Of a stretch of DNA of 64,000 nt, positions 1 to 11,250 are shown piece by piece (position 1 is the stretch's first letter; each line of letters starts with the position of its first letter). Both the position numbers and the translations under genes were made by a program. Source of the DNA: Antedon bifida (Eukaryota; Echinodermata; Crinoidea; Comatulida; Antedonidae); contig OY727094.1 in assembly GCA_963402885.1 (NCBI GenBank), positions 30,072,501 to 30,136,500 on the forward strand. The letters run 5' to 3'. The notes beneath the pieces were generated by a model. The model saw nothing but the letters and a program-made list of their open reading frames with translations. It did not search any database and was not told the origin of the DNA.

Positions 1-300
1 CTGTAATATTAAATTCATATACTGTAATATCTAAATAATAATTTAATATTGTATTAAAAATAATACAGTATTGAAATAGAGATTTATTTTGTCTACTGGC
101 GTATATCTGATGAGAAGGTAAGTACTATCAATTGCACTAAAAGGTATATATTGTGCTGTTTGGTCTTCCCACATAGGTTAAGTTGTTCTTCGGGATTATG
201 ATAATGATGATGATGTATTTTCTATTTCTGAACCCTGCTATTGATACCAAAAAATAAGGTAAGTTTAATTGAAAAACAATTCTATATCTATTTTGACGAC
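1..300. other. 3' flank of the TIR-like/HEAT gene
   Basis: AT-rich sequence just downstream of the stop codon of the minus-strand TIR-like/HEAT gene. It probably holds that gene's 3' UTR. No other coding signal is seen. Confidence 0.4.
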
Positions 301-2896
301 TCATTTTAACCGGTTCATTTCATCCGAGAGAACACGTGTCATTCTTAAAGCTTCTTGTGATGCTGGCGAGTTGATGAGTCCTAGCGCCACCTCAGCCGCT
401 TGACGGACATGTGAAATGGTGTCACCACGCCTAAAGAAAAAAAGATTTTTGTATCAGCAAGTAGATTAGTTATTTACCCAAAATGTACCCACTTTTCTTT
501 ATTCATTATAATCATGATCAAGAAAATGCAATCGATAATATATATTTTAACCATAAAGCTCTGTCTACACTATCAAACTAGTTTGACAAAAAAAGTGTGA
601 TGTGCCCAAATATGACATCATCATGTTCATATATAGGCACATTACATTTTTTTGTCACATAAAGTTTGATAGTATAGACAGAGCTTAAGGTAAGTTTGTT
701 TACTCTTTCAGCTAGAAAGAAAAATTCAATAAGCTAACGCACCACAATGCCACTATATATCGTACAGATTCTTCTGCCCTCATGTGTCCAAGAGATATAC
801 AAGCGGCTTCCCGAACAAGACGATCTTCGTCACTTAGTTTCCTAATCATGCTCTGTACCACTTTGTAATTTTTTACTCCTAAAGAAATTAGACAATAATT
901 AATGAGGCTACACTTATGTATTTTATTTCATTCAAATATATGCAAGGTTTCTGGTAATGTTCTGCCCCTCATTTGTTTTACAGGTGTCCCCTTAAAAGGG
1001 ATGTCCCTATGATTTAGATTATTCTATGTGTTGTTTATTCGTGTTGAAGAGAAGTTCACCTGTTTTTCCAAGTGCAATAGCTGCTACCGCCCTCATGTTT
1101 GGATCGTTGTCATTCAAAAGATTTGTCAAGGTTGAAATTACTGAACGTGTCTTAAACTGACCTGTAAACAATTACACTTGCATGATTTAATAATTTCATA
1201 AATAAATTAATTTCAAGGCAGTAGTGAGAAGTTAAATACAGACGACGCAAAGATGCTTTAAGTATAATTATTAATATAAAATTATATAAAATCTGTGCTG
1301 GGGATTAGGGTGGGTGGTGAAAATTGTCTCATGCTGGCTATGGCACTGAATTTAACACATTTAAAAACTTTGGTTTTTTTTTCTTTTACCCCTTTTTCCT
1401 TACCAAGATTTTGAACCGCATCTAACCTAACTGTACTTTCCATGTCAAACACACTGCGCATTGCAAGCAGGCCCAGTGCGTAGTCCAGAATTCGGTGATA
1501 AAAATTATCAGGATCATTTTCAATATCACAGCAAAAATCTGTGTACATCTTTTTTGTTATCATCTTATGAAGGTCAAAGATATCGCCATAAATAATGTTT
1601 ATCAACCACTTTTGTCGATGTTCAGGGAAACTTTCTTTAAGTTGTTCTTTATATTCGTCAATAAACGCATCTCGAAACTCAGGCCATGTCACTTGAGATA
1701 GACCGCGTAACCTATGCTCCCAAAACTCTGGTTTATCTGAAACCTCTATTTTCTCCTCATCTTGGCTCATTTTAATAACGTAAACACGTTCGTCGGTGAC
1801 GTCTTCATTACCGTCACTGCTTTCGGACTTCAGGTTCACCTTTTCGATGGCACGTTGAATGGAAGACAGTAATATTGGGTAGTTTTCTGTTCTGTCTGCT
1901 TCGTTTGTGAAGAACATCCAATTTATCTTTGCTAGAATCAATTTCCTGCAGAATTACAAAAGGAAAACTTGTCTACACTATCAAGCAATAAAAGTGTGAT
2001 GTGCCCAAATATGGTAGTTATATGCCTAAATATGGTAGTTATATGACATCATCACATCCATATATGGAAACATCATATTTTTATGTCACATAAAGGCTGA
2101 TAGTGTAGACAGAGCTTAAAACTGTATTATTACGGAATACAATACAGTAGGTAGCAAGCAGCTATGACCTATTCGCTGGAGCTCATTGGAATTAGTTATC
2201 CACACCATTAAAGTATTATGTAAGAACTCCCCTACCATGCATGAGTTACAACCATTACGATTGATCATGGAACTACTGTATGTTAGAGTTGAACCCAAGA
2301 GCTTGGGATTGGTAGGCATGTTAACAACCAACCAACCAAGCTGCTTCCTTACATTGAGAATGATAGTCTACTGTTGATTGCTGGAAAGCAGTCCCTGGCA
2401 ACTGGGAAGATAGGCGTGTCTGATACATATGCTAATGAGATCAAATCTTCACATTCCTGGCATGATGTGGACCCTTCACTTAATATGTTCACAAGTACCT
2501 AGAAAAAAGATGATCATAATAAAAATCAATGAAACTATGTTTTTAGCTGTTAATGTAAATGTGAGTAACCTGTTTTAGCTTAACTAGGCTGAATTTTTTT
2601 GTTGCATAAAATTTGTGTAGACAGAGCTTTAAACTTTGCATACCTTTGATGCTACCAAAATATTTCCTTTTGATTTTGAATTGTTATTTGTATTAAGTGT
2701 CCAGACACTCAGTCCATCCTGAGTTAAAGAATCTGAAAAGAAAAAATAAATACACCTTTTAACAATTGTTTTATTTGTTTGTAGTAATTGTTTTGCAAGA
2801 AAACACTACTGTAACCTTACCTGCAAGAGATTGCGCAAGTTCATTATCGGATGTTACGCCCATTATCATCACATCATATCCACCATCACTACCCAT
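301..2896 (-). CDS. TIR-like domain plus HEAT-repeat protein, 406 aa
   Basis: Seven coding exons on the minus strand, in transcription order: 2896-2821, 2732-2644, 2498-2353, 1945-1404, 1161-1060, 878-743 and 430-301 (stop TGA at 303-301). All junctions are GT-AG, phases match, and the total is 1221 nt. Residues about 6-130 follow the alternation of a TIR domain: a first strand YDVMIMGV, a helix NELAQSLADSL, a short strand SVWTL, then VLVNILSE followed by STSCQECEDLISLA and TPIFPV, and later KINWMFF plus a helix. E72 (or E70) sits where catalytic TIRs of the SARM1 type have their glutamate. Residues about 145-270 are helical, unrecognised, and contain a W/F-rich stretch (PEFWEHRL, TWPEF). Residues about 275-400 form three to four HEAT repeats (for example PNMRAVAAIALGKTG and HVRQAAEVALGLI). 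The start is the first in-frame ATG of exon 1; the exon opens at an AG at about 2912, so a 5' non-coding exon exists further upstream. Function is unknown; NADase activity or signalling scaffolding are both possible. The TIR assignment is from fold pattern only. Confidence 0.72.
556..687. repeat. MITE family A copy (intron of TIR-like/HEAT gene)
   Basis: A nearly full copy of the dominant short inverted-repeat element of the window. Its ends are AAGCTCTGTCTACACTATC and its complement, and the core carries GTGATGTGCCCAAATATG and ATAGGCACATTACA. It lies between the last two exons. Confidence 0.85.
1967..2117. repeat. MITE family A copy
   Basis: Ends GTCTACACTATCAA and TAGTGTAGACAGAGCTT. An internal block TATGGTAGTTATATG is duplicated. 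It lies in the intron between the 2498-2353 and 1945-1404 exons. Confidence 0.85.
2594..2631. repeat. MITE family A fragment (one end only)
   Basis: Only the end TTTGTGTAGACAGAGCTTT and a short A/T run of the family remain, immediately 3' of the 2732-2644 exon. Confidence 0.6.
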
Positions 2897-2911
2897 GATT
2901 ACTTTTTTATT

Positions 2912-3481
2912 CTACAAAGAAAAAAAATAGTTAAAAAAAGTGAATCCAATTTTTGTACTGTATATGATTTTAAAAGTAGGGCAAGCAAAATTCTCTGGTA
3001 CGAAATGACTTTCTAACAAACAAACCAGTTCCAACTCGTCAAACATTCGGCAGACAATATCTGTGATAGCATAAGCTAGGCCTAACCTGAGAGGCCTAGG
3101 CCTGACTAGACCATATTTTCTTACAAATTTGTAAAAAAAAACCTGCCACAAAGAGAGGAATTTCAATTTTATCAATCACAACAATTTTACATAGTAATTT
3201 ATAAACAAAACCTTACTATTACAAAACGAACAACTTGTAACGAATGATGACGATCGGAATTTTCCCATGAATTAAAAACCAGGAAATGTGTCAAATGTCA
3301 TGTGAGGTCAAAGTTCGCTCTTATTGCCAAACACACACCGTTTCCACACAGTGTATATATAGAGAGCTGTATTGATTCTACCACCACCACTGCCACAAAA
3401 ACCAAGAAGAAAGTCTTACTTTATCTAACATTTTTAATGTTAGATTTTTGTTTTTTCTACTACCAGACCGTGTTGAACGAC
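2912..3481. promoter_or_regulatory. Shared divergent promoter region, TIR-like/HEAT gene and GDPD1
   Basis: The two genes are transcribed away from each other and their first coding exons are only about 585 bp apart. The interval must hold both transcription starts and any 5' non-coding exons. An ATG-initiated stretch at 3268-3217 (minus) ends in a possible donor, but joining it to the next exon gives an immediate stop, so at most it is leader. No TATA box is obvious. Confidence 0.45.
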
Positions 3482-6400
3482 ATGTCGGTTTATTCAATAG
3501 CAATACCGCTCTCACTTTTTGGTGGCTATACAGTTATTTCACTTGTTTTACTTCGGTTTCCTTCACTAGTCCATCGCAAAAAAAGTCTGAAATTCCGCAA
3601 ATCGCGATGTCATGGTTGCCGACTTATTGCTCATCGAGGAGGTAAGAAAACAAGTGTAATGTTGCTTAGAAAAGAAGCTTCTAGCCTAGCCGGTGTATTT
3701 AATATGTGTACCGGCGACTAAATACTGTTTACAAATGTAAATTTTGTATTTTAATAAACCACTTTCACTCTATCCTAACGTTACACAGTACTTTAATTTA
3801 ATAATCAAAATAATTATTATTAATTAATAATTAGGTGGTCGGCCTAAAAATATTATTTGGGCATAGCTAGAACTAATTAATAATTTAAATGATGCTATTT
3901 TCTTTTTGTCACATGTCGTTTTGTCTTTACAACCAATACTAACTAGACTTAGGCTAGATCTAGCCGAAATGCTGTTGAATAAGCACTGAGCTGAAAAACA
4001 TCGCAGGATCATCGTTGGAAGTCATGTATTCAGCACTCATACCCATTCGCAATAAATGCATGATCTAATAATCGCGGTTTATCCCCAAGCACCCAGAAAA
4101 CTGCCGCATTCCTTACTGAAATTGCCGATAAGTAATAAATGTTGCAAATTCTTGCGATTTGGGTGACAAAATAAACACCATTGATTAATTGAAACTGGGT
4201 GGACACTGAAAGGAGAATTTCTCTGGGTAAACCCATGGTAGAAGGTTTCCCGATTCAATGCTAGTCACTTCCTTTTACATCCATGGCGTCAATCAATATA
4301 CCGGGTAATAACCAATGTTAAAATATTGTAAAAGACTGTCCATAGTCTGTTCATGATTAATTTCATAAATTATTTCAGCTTTTCATAATTATAAAACTAT
4401 TTTGTATTCTATCAGTACTCTATCAGTCAATTTAGAACGTACCGTTATACTCCACTCAAGGTGAACAAACTACTGTAATTATGCGAGTGTGATAATTTGC
4501 ATGTACGTTCCCAATCATACAGCAGCTCTACCTATTATTGGCCACAATATTGATTTCAGAATTCTAGGCTAGCGCTGCAGTTAAGAATGTGTACGGCAGA
4601 CTGATCTTGTAATGCAATGTCTTTTGTTTCGTCTTCCTATATTATTAATAAGTTGTTATTTTCATTTTTGGACTAATTGTTATAACACTAATTGAATCAA
4701 GGTCTGTTTGTAGTCAGCTGTTATATTGAGTAGATTGTTCTTGCTATTTTTGAGTACTGTCTCTTAATTACAATAGTCAAATATACCTCCCTTCCATGTA
4801 CCATTGTTTTACGAAGAATTATTAACATACAGTACAGTAATTAGTATATAATTGATATATAAGTTTCAGTCATAAAAATCTGCAAATAAATTGTCAAATA
4901 CTGTACGTTCTGTTTAAAGGTGTATTGTCCCCCAAAAACATGAAAAATGAAGATTAATAAAATCAGACTTTAAATATGACATTTTGCAGTTTTAATAAAG
5001 TTATTTACTTCTGTAAAAAAAAATGGATACAGTATGTATATAAAAACGGTTAATTTTAACCAAAAACCATTGTCTGACAGACAATTTAAGTATTTTTTGG
5101 TCAAAGTGAATAGCTATTACGTGACATTAAAATAGCATGCTAAACAAAACATTTGAAGAAAAAAATATGTTGTTAGGGAGACAATATATCTTTAAAGATT
5201 ATTACAGTGCGGAATATAATATTTTATTGCAGGTTTCTTCAGCCTTAAAATGTGGTAACTAAATACTACAGTAAATAGTGCTATTCAATAGTGTTACTAG
5301 TCAAAAGCATTTCATTCCTGTACCATGTTTAAGAATATATTATTACAATTACAGTAATTAATATAACAATTGATAAAGCGTTAAAGATAATAGTACTGTT
5401 TATTTTATTCAATTCGTTTACGATTACAATGTATTACAATTCTCTTCTTCAGACCAAATAATTCAATAATTTAATTATAATTACAATATTACTTTATCCC
5501 TGAACTACTGTACTATGATAACACTTAATGGTGATAAAATGAACATCACAAGTGTAATGTCATATTGAACTATACTAAGATAAACACTTTTTATCTTTAT
5601 AGGAGCTGGAGATAATCTTGAAAACACAATGACAGCTTACAACCAGTAAGTGTATTGTTTGTGCTCTCAGAACCGAAAGTTTATGATTACTTTTGTTGTT
5701 GTTGGTCAAAGGTTAAACACTTTAATTACCTCATTGTCTTATGTGAATCCGTGCAGTACCTTTGATCTACCTATCTAAAATGACAGGAGCAACGTTTAAA
5801 AAAAGTTGAACAGAAGAATTTTCTGGTCATAACCTCGTGCCCATGCTTGGTGGTTTTGTTATGCCGTAGGTGCAGCATATCTGGTTGTGTAATCAAGGAG
5901 TGCCCTGGCTTCATATCTGCACCACAATTGTAGCATTTATTTATTGATGTTTTCTAAATACAATTGTTTTTCCAATTTTGTTTACAGTGCAATGAAATTG
6001 GATTATGACATGCTAGAAATTGATTGCCAGTTCACCTGTGACAAACAAGTGGTTGTAGCTCATGATGATATCCTGACAAGAGTATCAGATCAACCAGTAT
6101 CAATCAAAGAGACAGAATTTGATGTAAGCATCGTACCCTGTCCAGCTCAATCAGAAAATATAAGCAGATCCCTGGGATAAATCCAACCAGAGAATATAAG
6201 CCGATCCCTCGGATAAGTCCAACCTGAGAGTATAAGCTAATCCCTGGGGATAAGTCCAGCCTGGAGATATAAGCCAATCCCTGGGTATAAGTCCAACCTG
6301 GGAATATAAGCCAATTCCTTGGGGATAAGTCCAACCAGAGAATATAAGCTGATCCCTGGGGATAAGTCCAACCTGGGAATATAAGCCAATACCTGGGTAT

Positions 6401-9400
6401 AAGTCCAACCAGAGAATATAAGCCAATCCCTGGGTATAAGTTCAATCTGAGAATATAAGCCATTCCATGGAGATAAGTCCAACCTGAGAATATAAGCCAA
6501 TCCCTGGGTATAAGTTCAATCTGAGAATATAAGCCATTCCATGGAGATAAGTCCAACCAGAGAATATAAGCCAATCTATGAGGGATAAGTCCAACCTGAG
6601 AATATAAGCCGATCCTTGGGAATAAGTCCAGCCTGGGAATATAAGCTGATCCCTGGGGATAAGTCCAACCTACTGTAAGAATATAAGCCATTCACTGGGT
6701 ATAAGTCGAACCTAAGAATAAAAGCCATTCACTTGGTATAAGTCCAACCTAAGAATATAAGCCATTCACTGGGGATGAGTCCAACCTGAGAAAATGTTTT
6801 TTACAAAAAAATTATTCAATAAAAACAAATGATTTAATGCCATTGACATTTCTTTTTTTTCTTCAGAACCTACCAAAACTTTCTAATTCTATTAAAGTTC
6901 AAATGTCTAAAGGTAAGTTTAATCTGCATATTATTTTAGAAATTTCTGAAGAGGTGATACTTTGCTATACACATTTTTAAAACTCATTTGTATTTTCAAT
7001 ATTATGTACTATAGAAAATATTTGATATTCATAATCAAACCTTAAATATTGCAAACAAAAGTTCTGTAATTAATTATTTTTAACAAATATTTTTAGGTGA
7101 TATATGCATATCTGAATCTGAAGATCGAAATATACCACTGCTATATGATGTCTTAAAAACATTCCCAGGAGTTCCTCTTAACATTGATATAAAACGAGAA
7201 GATGATGAACTTATTTCAAAGGTAAAATTAATTTGTGATTTAACCTAAGATAGTTGTTTTCCAATATTTTAATGTAATGTCTTCTTCTAAAGATGTACAA
7301 TGTTGCAATACTTCATTATATTCCGTTATGTGTTTAAAAGAGGAAGGAAGGAAGGGATGTGTTATTAGCAGAGTATTGAGAAATTCTTGAAATTACCACA
7401 CTCTGTTTAACCCATCCTATGAACAAATGTTAACAATGATATACCATACATATCATTATAATAACTGCACTGTAGGCCTATCAATGTATAATTGTAATTT
7501 TTGCCTGTTTATGTCTTGTCGTATTGTATTTTTTTAGGGTCCCTTATGATCAGCTTCGGGTGAATGGACCACCCTCGTAAAATATTGTTGAAATAAACTA
7601 AAAAAATAAATATCTTCTATTGTATAGGATGCTATTGTACATTTTTGTCAATTGTATATTGTTTTATTAGTTATCCGCTTGGTATACCAAGCGGATAACT
7701 CCTTGTTATTGTATGGGATCAATAGTTTTTTTCTGTATTATTCTTGGATCCTTCCTTCCTTTTTGTGAGTCGCGTTTCTCTAAAATGTGTAAACATAACA
7801 TTTCATAACTTTGACAACATATGGGCATTTACGTGAAGTTGTGCACCTCCTATTTTTGAATGACGTCATAGTTGCGCAACGTGACTTACGCGCAATTTTA
7901 TGAATTTCAATGATTGATTATAGATTAAAAACCAAAAGTCATTTAGTATTGACACTTTGACAAAATTTAAGTCATATCAGGGGCAAACTTTCTACGGATT
8001 AAAAATGGCATGTTTCACAAGAAGTTACGCGCGCACGCGCATTTAAAATTTCAAAATGCGCAAAATTAATTTCTAATCAACTTTTTATGCGTTTCTTGTC
8101 ATTTTGAGCATGTCAAAAATTCCCACGGGCGCGCAATTTTTTACGCACGCGGTGCGCACGTAGCGTTAAAAACATATTTTTTTCTCTTGAATTATATTTT
8201 TCAAGTCTTTCCTAGTAATTTTGAAAACAATTTAGACCTTTTCCAGTTTAAATAACGCCATACGAACACGTTGAATTAGACAATTCGTGCGCGTTTTTTA
8301 TGAAAAAGCTTAAAAAATCGTCAAAATTATGTCTTTTTTTAAACAGTCATAGTTTCTAAAGTAAACCGTGAACCGTTTATTTTTATTACAAAATCTAGAA
8401 GTTGATGAGTTGTAGATATCGGATCATGCATCGATAAGGCTAAAAAAACATTGTGACGTCATCGTATGGCCACACGAATGTAAAAATTAGGATTTTTGTC
8501 TCTTTCGTTATTGCTCATCACATTCAATGGAGCGCATCACGCTTATCTGTATTCCTTTTTCTCCTAAATTTATATATTGTGTAGGTCAATCAACTTTCTT
8601 TAGCATGAGATAAAAATATTTTAATTTTCATGCCTAAAAATTTTAATTACGTGGGTCATTAATTTCATCTTTACAGTAAATTTTAATCTGTAATAGCTCG
8701 TAAGAATAAAATGTGATAATCACGATTAAAACGTTTTCTGGAAGCTATTGGATTGTAGATACGAATTCATGTAAACATTTTGCCAATCGGATGTTGTGAC
8801 GTCATCATATGGCCAGTTGAATAAAAAAAGTCGTATTTTCATATTTTGCGTAATAGTTCATCACATTTAAAAGGGTGCGCATCTATATTTTACGTATTCA
8901 AATTTCTTCTACACGTTAATATGTTGTTCCTGAGATAATTTCCTCCAGAAATTGCTATTTAAGTGTTTCATTTTGATACCGTCGCCATGTTAAAAATTGG
9001 AATAAATGGCGGGTCCCGTAATTTCACCTATTCTACACTGTATGTAATATGTATACAGATTATACTCTTTGCATGTATATACTATATGACACAAATTGAC
9101 AGAATTCAGCACTAACAGCATATCATATTCTTCAGTTCTTGTCATAATGCCATAATCTTTATCTGTGTGCAATATTCCAACGTATGACGTGCACGTGGCG
9201 TTTGTCGTTGTGCGGATAACTAACTCGTCAAAGTGACGAGTTTCATGTCTAGTTAATTTTTATCTTTCATTGTGTTTTTATTGTTTAAATTATGCCAAGC
9301 AAAATAAATTCCCATTGACCAATAAAATGTCTTGAATCTTGTATGGTAAAATAATGTATGGTTACTTATTGGACCAGATTGTCAGTAACTGTATCTGTAC

Positions 9401-10551
9401 CTATTCATTTCCTATGAAATAAACAAAGGGTGTATACATATTTACATACAATCTCAAAGTTCAAAGGTTAAATTCTCAAGCATTTATGTGTTTTATACAT
9501 TGGTCTCAATAATATTTCACAGGTATCAAATATGGTTAAGGAATTTGAACGAGAGGATATCACTGTATGGGGCAACTTTCGAGAATCGGTTGTCAAAAAA
9601 TGCTACAAGGAGAACCCCAATATACCCCTGTGTTTCAGCGTCTGGGGTGTAACCAGGGTAGTCCTACAGTTTTATTTCGGTCTACTTCCGTTCTGTCCAA
9701 TCAAAGAGCAGTTCTTAGAAATTCCAATGCCAAGTGTATTTTCAAAATATTGGTAAATATTTTTGCTTTTTTTTTTATTAATATCTTATAATGGTAATAA
9801 TAGTGATAATACATATATATAATTTAATATAATGCATAATTCTTTATTAATTTACATTTATTTTTTCAGGGGTGTCGAACTCACTAAATTCCAGCGATTT
9901 CTTGTAAGTGTAGTAGACTTTCTTCTTATGAGCAAATATTTATTTTCACACCTCAAAAAAAGAGGTATTGAGGTAAGAAATTGTTTTTTGCTTCTTTTTA
10001 TTTATGTAATCAATAAATATTTGTTTTTAAATAGTTTTATTTCTTTGTTCATTCAAGCACAAATGTTACTGCGTCTGGGTTTTGCAAACAAACGGTGCAT
10101 TATAACAGATCGGGTAAAAATCCCAGAAGATCATGGATATTCACCCTTTGACCCCTATTTTTTATTTATACTTTTTAGCTCTTCACAAGCCACCTAAAAT
10201 GACTTCAGAATGTTATTTTTTCTTTTTTTTTTGGTCAGATTACTGTTATGTTATCTTTGTTGCTTTTGGAGACCAAAGGTTGTCTTCTAAAATAATTTTA
10301 ATACTATCACAACAATTTATTTAAACAATTAAAGTTAATAGATAGCAATCATTATTATATATTAGGTGTACTTGTGGGTATTAAACGAAGAAGACGACTG
10401 GGAGAGGGCGCTAAGACTTGGTGTCTCTGGCATCATGACAGATTATCCAACGCAGCTTAAAAACTTCATGGAAACGAAGAACCATGTGCTTAGTAACGGT
10501 GAAAAAGAACGACTAGTAAGAGAAGAAGATAAGCAACATACGTCCGAATGA
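3482..10551 (+). CDS. GDPD1: Glycerophosphodiester phosphodiesterase, GDPD1-like, 342 aa
   Basis: Eight coding exons: 3482-3641, 5603-5645, 5988-6123, 6867-6912, 7097-7221, 9523-9752, 9870-9972 and 10366-10551. Phases agree and the total is 1029 nt. The family (GDPD1/GDPD3 in vertebrates) is a membrane lysophospholipase D that releases lysophosphatidic acid or phosphatidic acid precursors such as N-acylethanolamines. A transmembrane segment lies at residues about 4-25. The GDPD signature HRGG is at 51-54, followed by ENT at 60-62. The metal-binding pair E78 and D80 is in LEIDC, and H93 is in VVVAHDD. The PLLYDVL, NIDIK, TVWGN and VLNEEDDWERAL/GIMTDYP blocks follow in the order of vertebrate GDPD1. 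The start at 3482 is chosen because MSVYSIAIPLSLFGGY matches the family's short N-terminus; an upstream in-frame ATG at 3302 would add 60 residues unlike it. The C-terminal tail after about residue 315 is charged and lineage-specific. Intron 3 carries a minisatellite and intron 5 a 1.5-kb element. GDPD3 is an alternative name, but the family call is firm. Confidence 0.9.
3642..5602 (+). other. GDPD1 intron 1
   Basis: AT-rich intron of about 2 kb with no coding signal. It contains a 284-bp inverted-repeat element at 4913-5196, listed separately. Confidence 0.7.
4913..5196. repeat. MITE family B, 284 bp
   Basis: Inverted termini of about 21 bp: left TTTAAAGGTGTATTGTCCCC, right complement TTTAAAGATATATTGTCTCC. 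The interior AAAAACATGAA...AGATTAATAAAATCAGACTTT recurs near 48.7 kb in a coronin intron, which proves dispersal. It has no coding capacity. The TTTAAA at both ends is a possible part of the target site. Confidence 0.75.
6138..6790. repeat. Minisatellite, about 37-bp unit, GDPD1 intron 3
   Basis: About 17-18 imperfect tandem copies built on GTCCAACCTGAGAATATAAG followed by CCAATCCCTGGGTATAA. The array starts just 15 bp after the exon 3 donor (exon ends 6123). The unit has few stops on the minus strand, so long spurious minus-strand frames (up to about 195 codons) arise. Confidence 0.92.
7668..9245. mobile_element. Non-autonomous DNA element with hairpin ends, GDPD1 intron 5
   Basis: The left end is TAGTTATCCGC followed by a perfect palindrome (7670-7699, centre TTGGTATACCAA). 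The right end carries GCGGATAACTA in inverted orientation (9212-9222) followed by a hairpin ACTCGTCA-AAG-TGACGAGT (9223-9241). The interior is more CpG-containing than its surroundings and has no ORF. It holds two diverged tandem copies of a block of roughly 345 bp, each with TTGTGACGTCATCRTATGGC (about 8450 and 8795). The superfamily is not certain: terminal hairpins recall Helitron-like elements, while the shared 11-bp inverted ends recall cut-and-paste elements. Confidence 0.6.
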
Positions 10552-10583
10552 AGATAAGTTGACAGCAAGTTGGAAATTGGGTG

Positions 10584-10657
10584 GTGGCTGTTTGTATACA
10601 TGTGTTAATATGTAAATTTGCATATATTAACACCTGTACAAATTCCACCAAACAGCT
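10584..10657. repeat. Imperfect inverted repeat in the GDPD1 3' region
   Basis: GGCTGTTTGTATACATGTGT and, on the far side, ACACCTGTACAAATTCCACC then AAACAGC pair around TAATATGTAAATTTGCATATATTA. It begins about 35 bp after the GDPD1 stop codon, so an RNA stem could form in the 3' UTR. It may also be a short transposon remnant. Confidence 0.55.
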
Positions 10658-10735
10658 CTATTTGTACTTTCCTTAACATCTCAAATTTCTGAAATTTGTT
10701 GTTCAGTTTTAGTACTTAATTTTGCCAAATATTAA

Positions 10736-10757
10736 CTAGGTCACGATGGTGACCTAG
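10736..10757. repeat. Perfect hairpin CTAGGTCAC-GATG-GTGACCTAG
   Basis: Nine-base perfect stem with a four-base loop. Its form (TAG then a G/C-rich stem, then an A/T run) is like the element ends at 7668 and 42900, so it may mark the end of a related element. The following 10.8-11.1 kb contains a two-copy direct repeat. Confidence 0.5.
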
Positions 10758-10837
10758 AATATAAAAAGTTGCTGGTCAATTGAGTTTATGATGTCCAGCA
10801 GACTGTGGTTGTAGGTTCCAGTGAATGAGAAAACTTT

Positions 10838-11042
10838 GGAATGAATTTAGTAGCGATTTAAAATTACTGCGGTTATTTATGCGGTTATAGGTCATAGTGT
10901 TGCAGAAATAATTTACTCAAGGTATCGATTTATAACTTGGGCAAAGTTCTGTTTCATCGCAAATGAAAAAGCGTTTGAATGAATTTAGTAGCAATTTAAA
11001 ATAACGGCAGTATATTTATGCAGTTTATAGATCATAGTGAGT
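10838..11042. repeat. Two-copy direct repeat, period about 138 bp
   Basis: GGAATGAATTTAGTAGCGAT followed by TTAAAATTACTGCGGTTATT (10838 on) recurs as TTGAATGAATTTAGTAGCAA with TTAAAATAACGGCAGTATAT (about 10976 on), including the following GGTCATAGTG/GATCATAGTG. The copies have diverged by about a tenth. Confidence 0.7.
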
Positions 11043-11250
11043 TTACTAGCTGAGGGTTTTCACTGGTAAAATTCTGTTTCATCCCAGTGCGAAACCTTTG
11101 TGATGAAACTAGTAAGTAGTGATTTTTACACTACCATCATGTGTTATAATGTCTAAGCACTGTTCCTGGAAGTACAACATAACATAAAACGATAGTAGAA
11201 TCTATTACAATTACTGTACATATTATACAGTTATTTTAGTGTGATGGTCG

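Noticed and set aside
1282..1403. Extension of the long TIR-like/HEAT exon to a stop at 1282
   Set aside because: A good donor at 1403 and phase-matched HEAT exons downstream show the frame runs into an intron.
3217..3268. ATG-initiated coding exon upstream of the TIR-like/HEAT gene
   Set aside because: Joining it to the next exon at the visible splice sites gives an immediate TAA. It may be leader only.
3302..3481. Upstream in-frame extension of GDPD1
   Set aside because: It would add 60 residues with a low-complexity Thr/Lys stretch not found in the family; the ATG at 3482 gives the usual short N-terminus.
6104..6691. Long minus-strand frame (195 codons) in GDPD1 intron 3
   Set aside because: It is the translation of a 37-bp minisatellite; frames shift from unit to unit and nothing suggests a gene.
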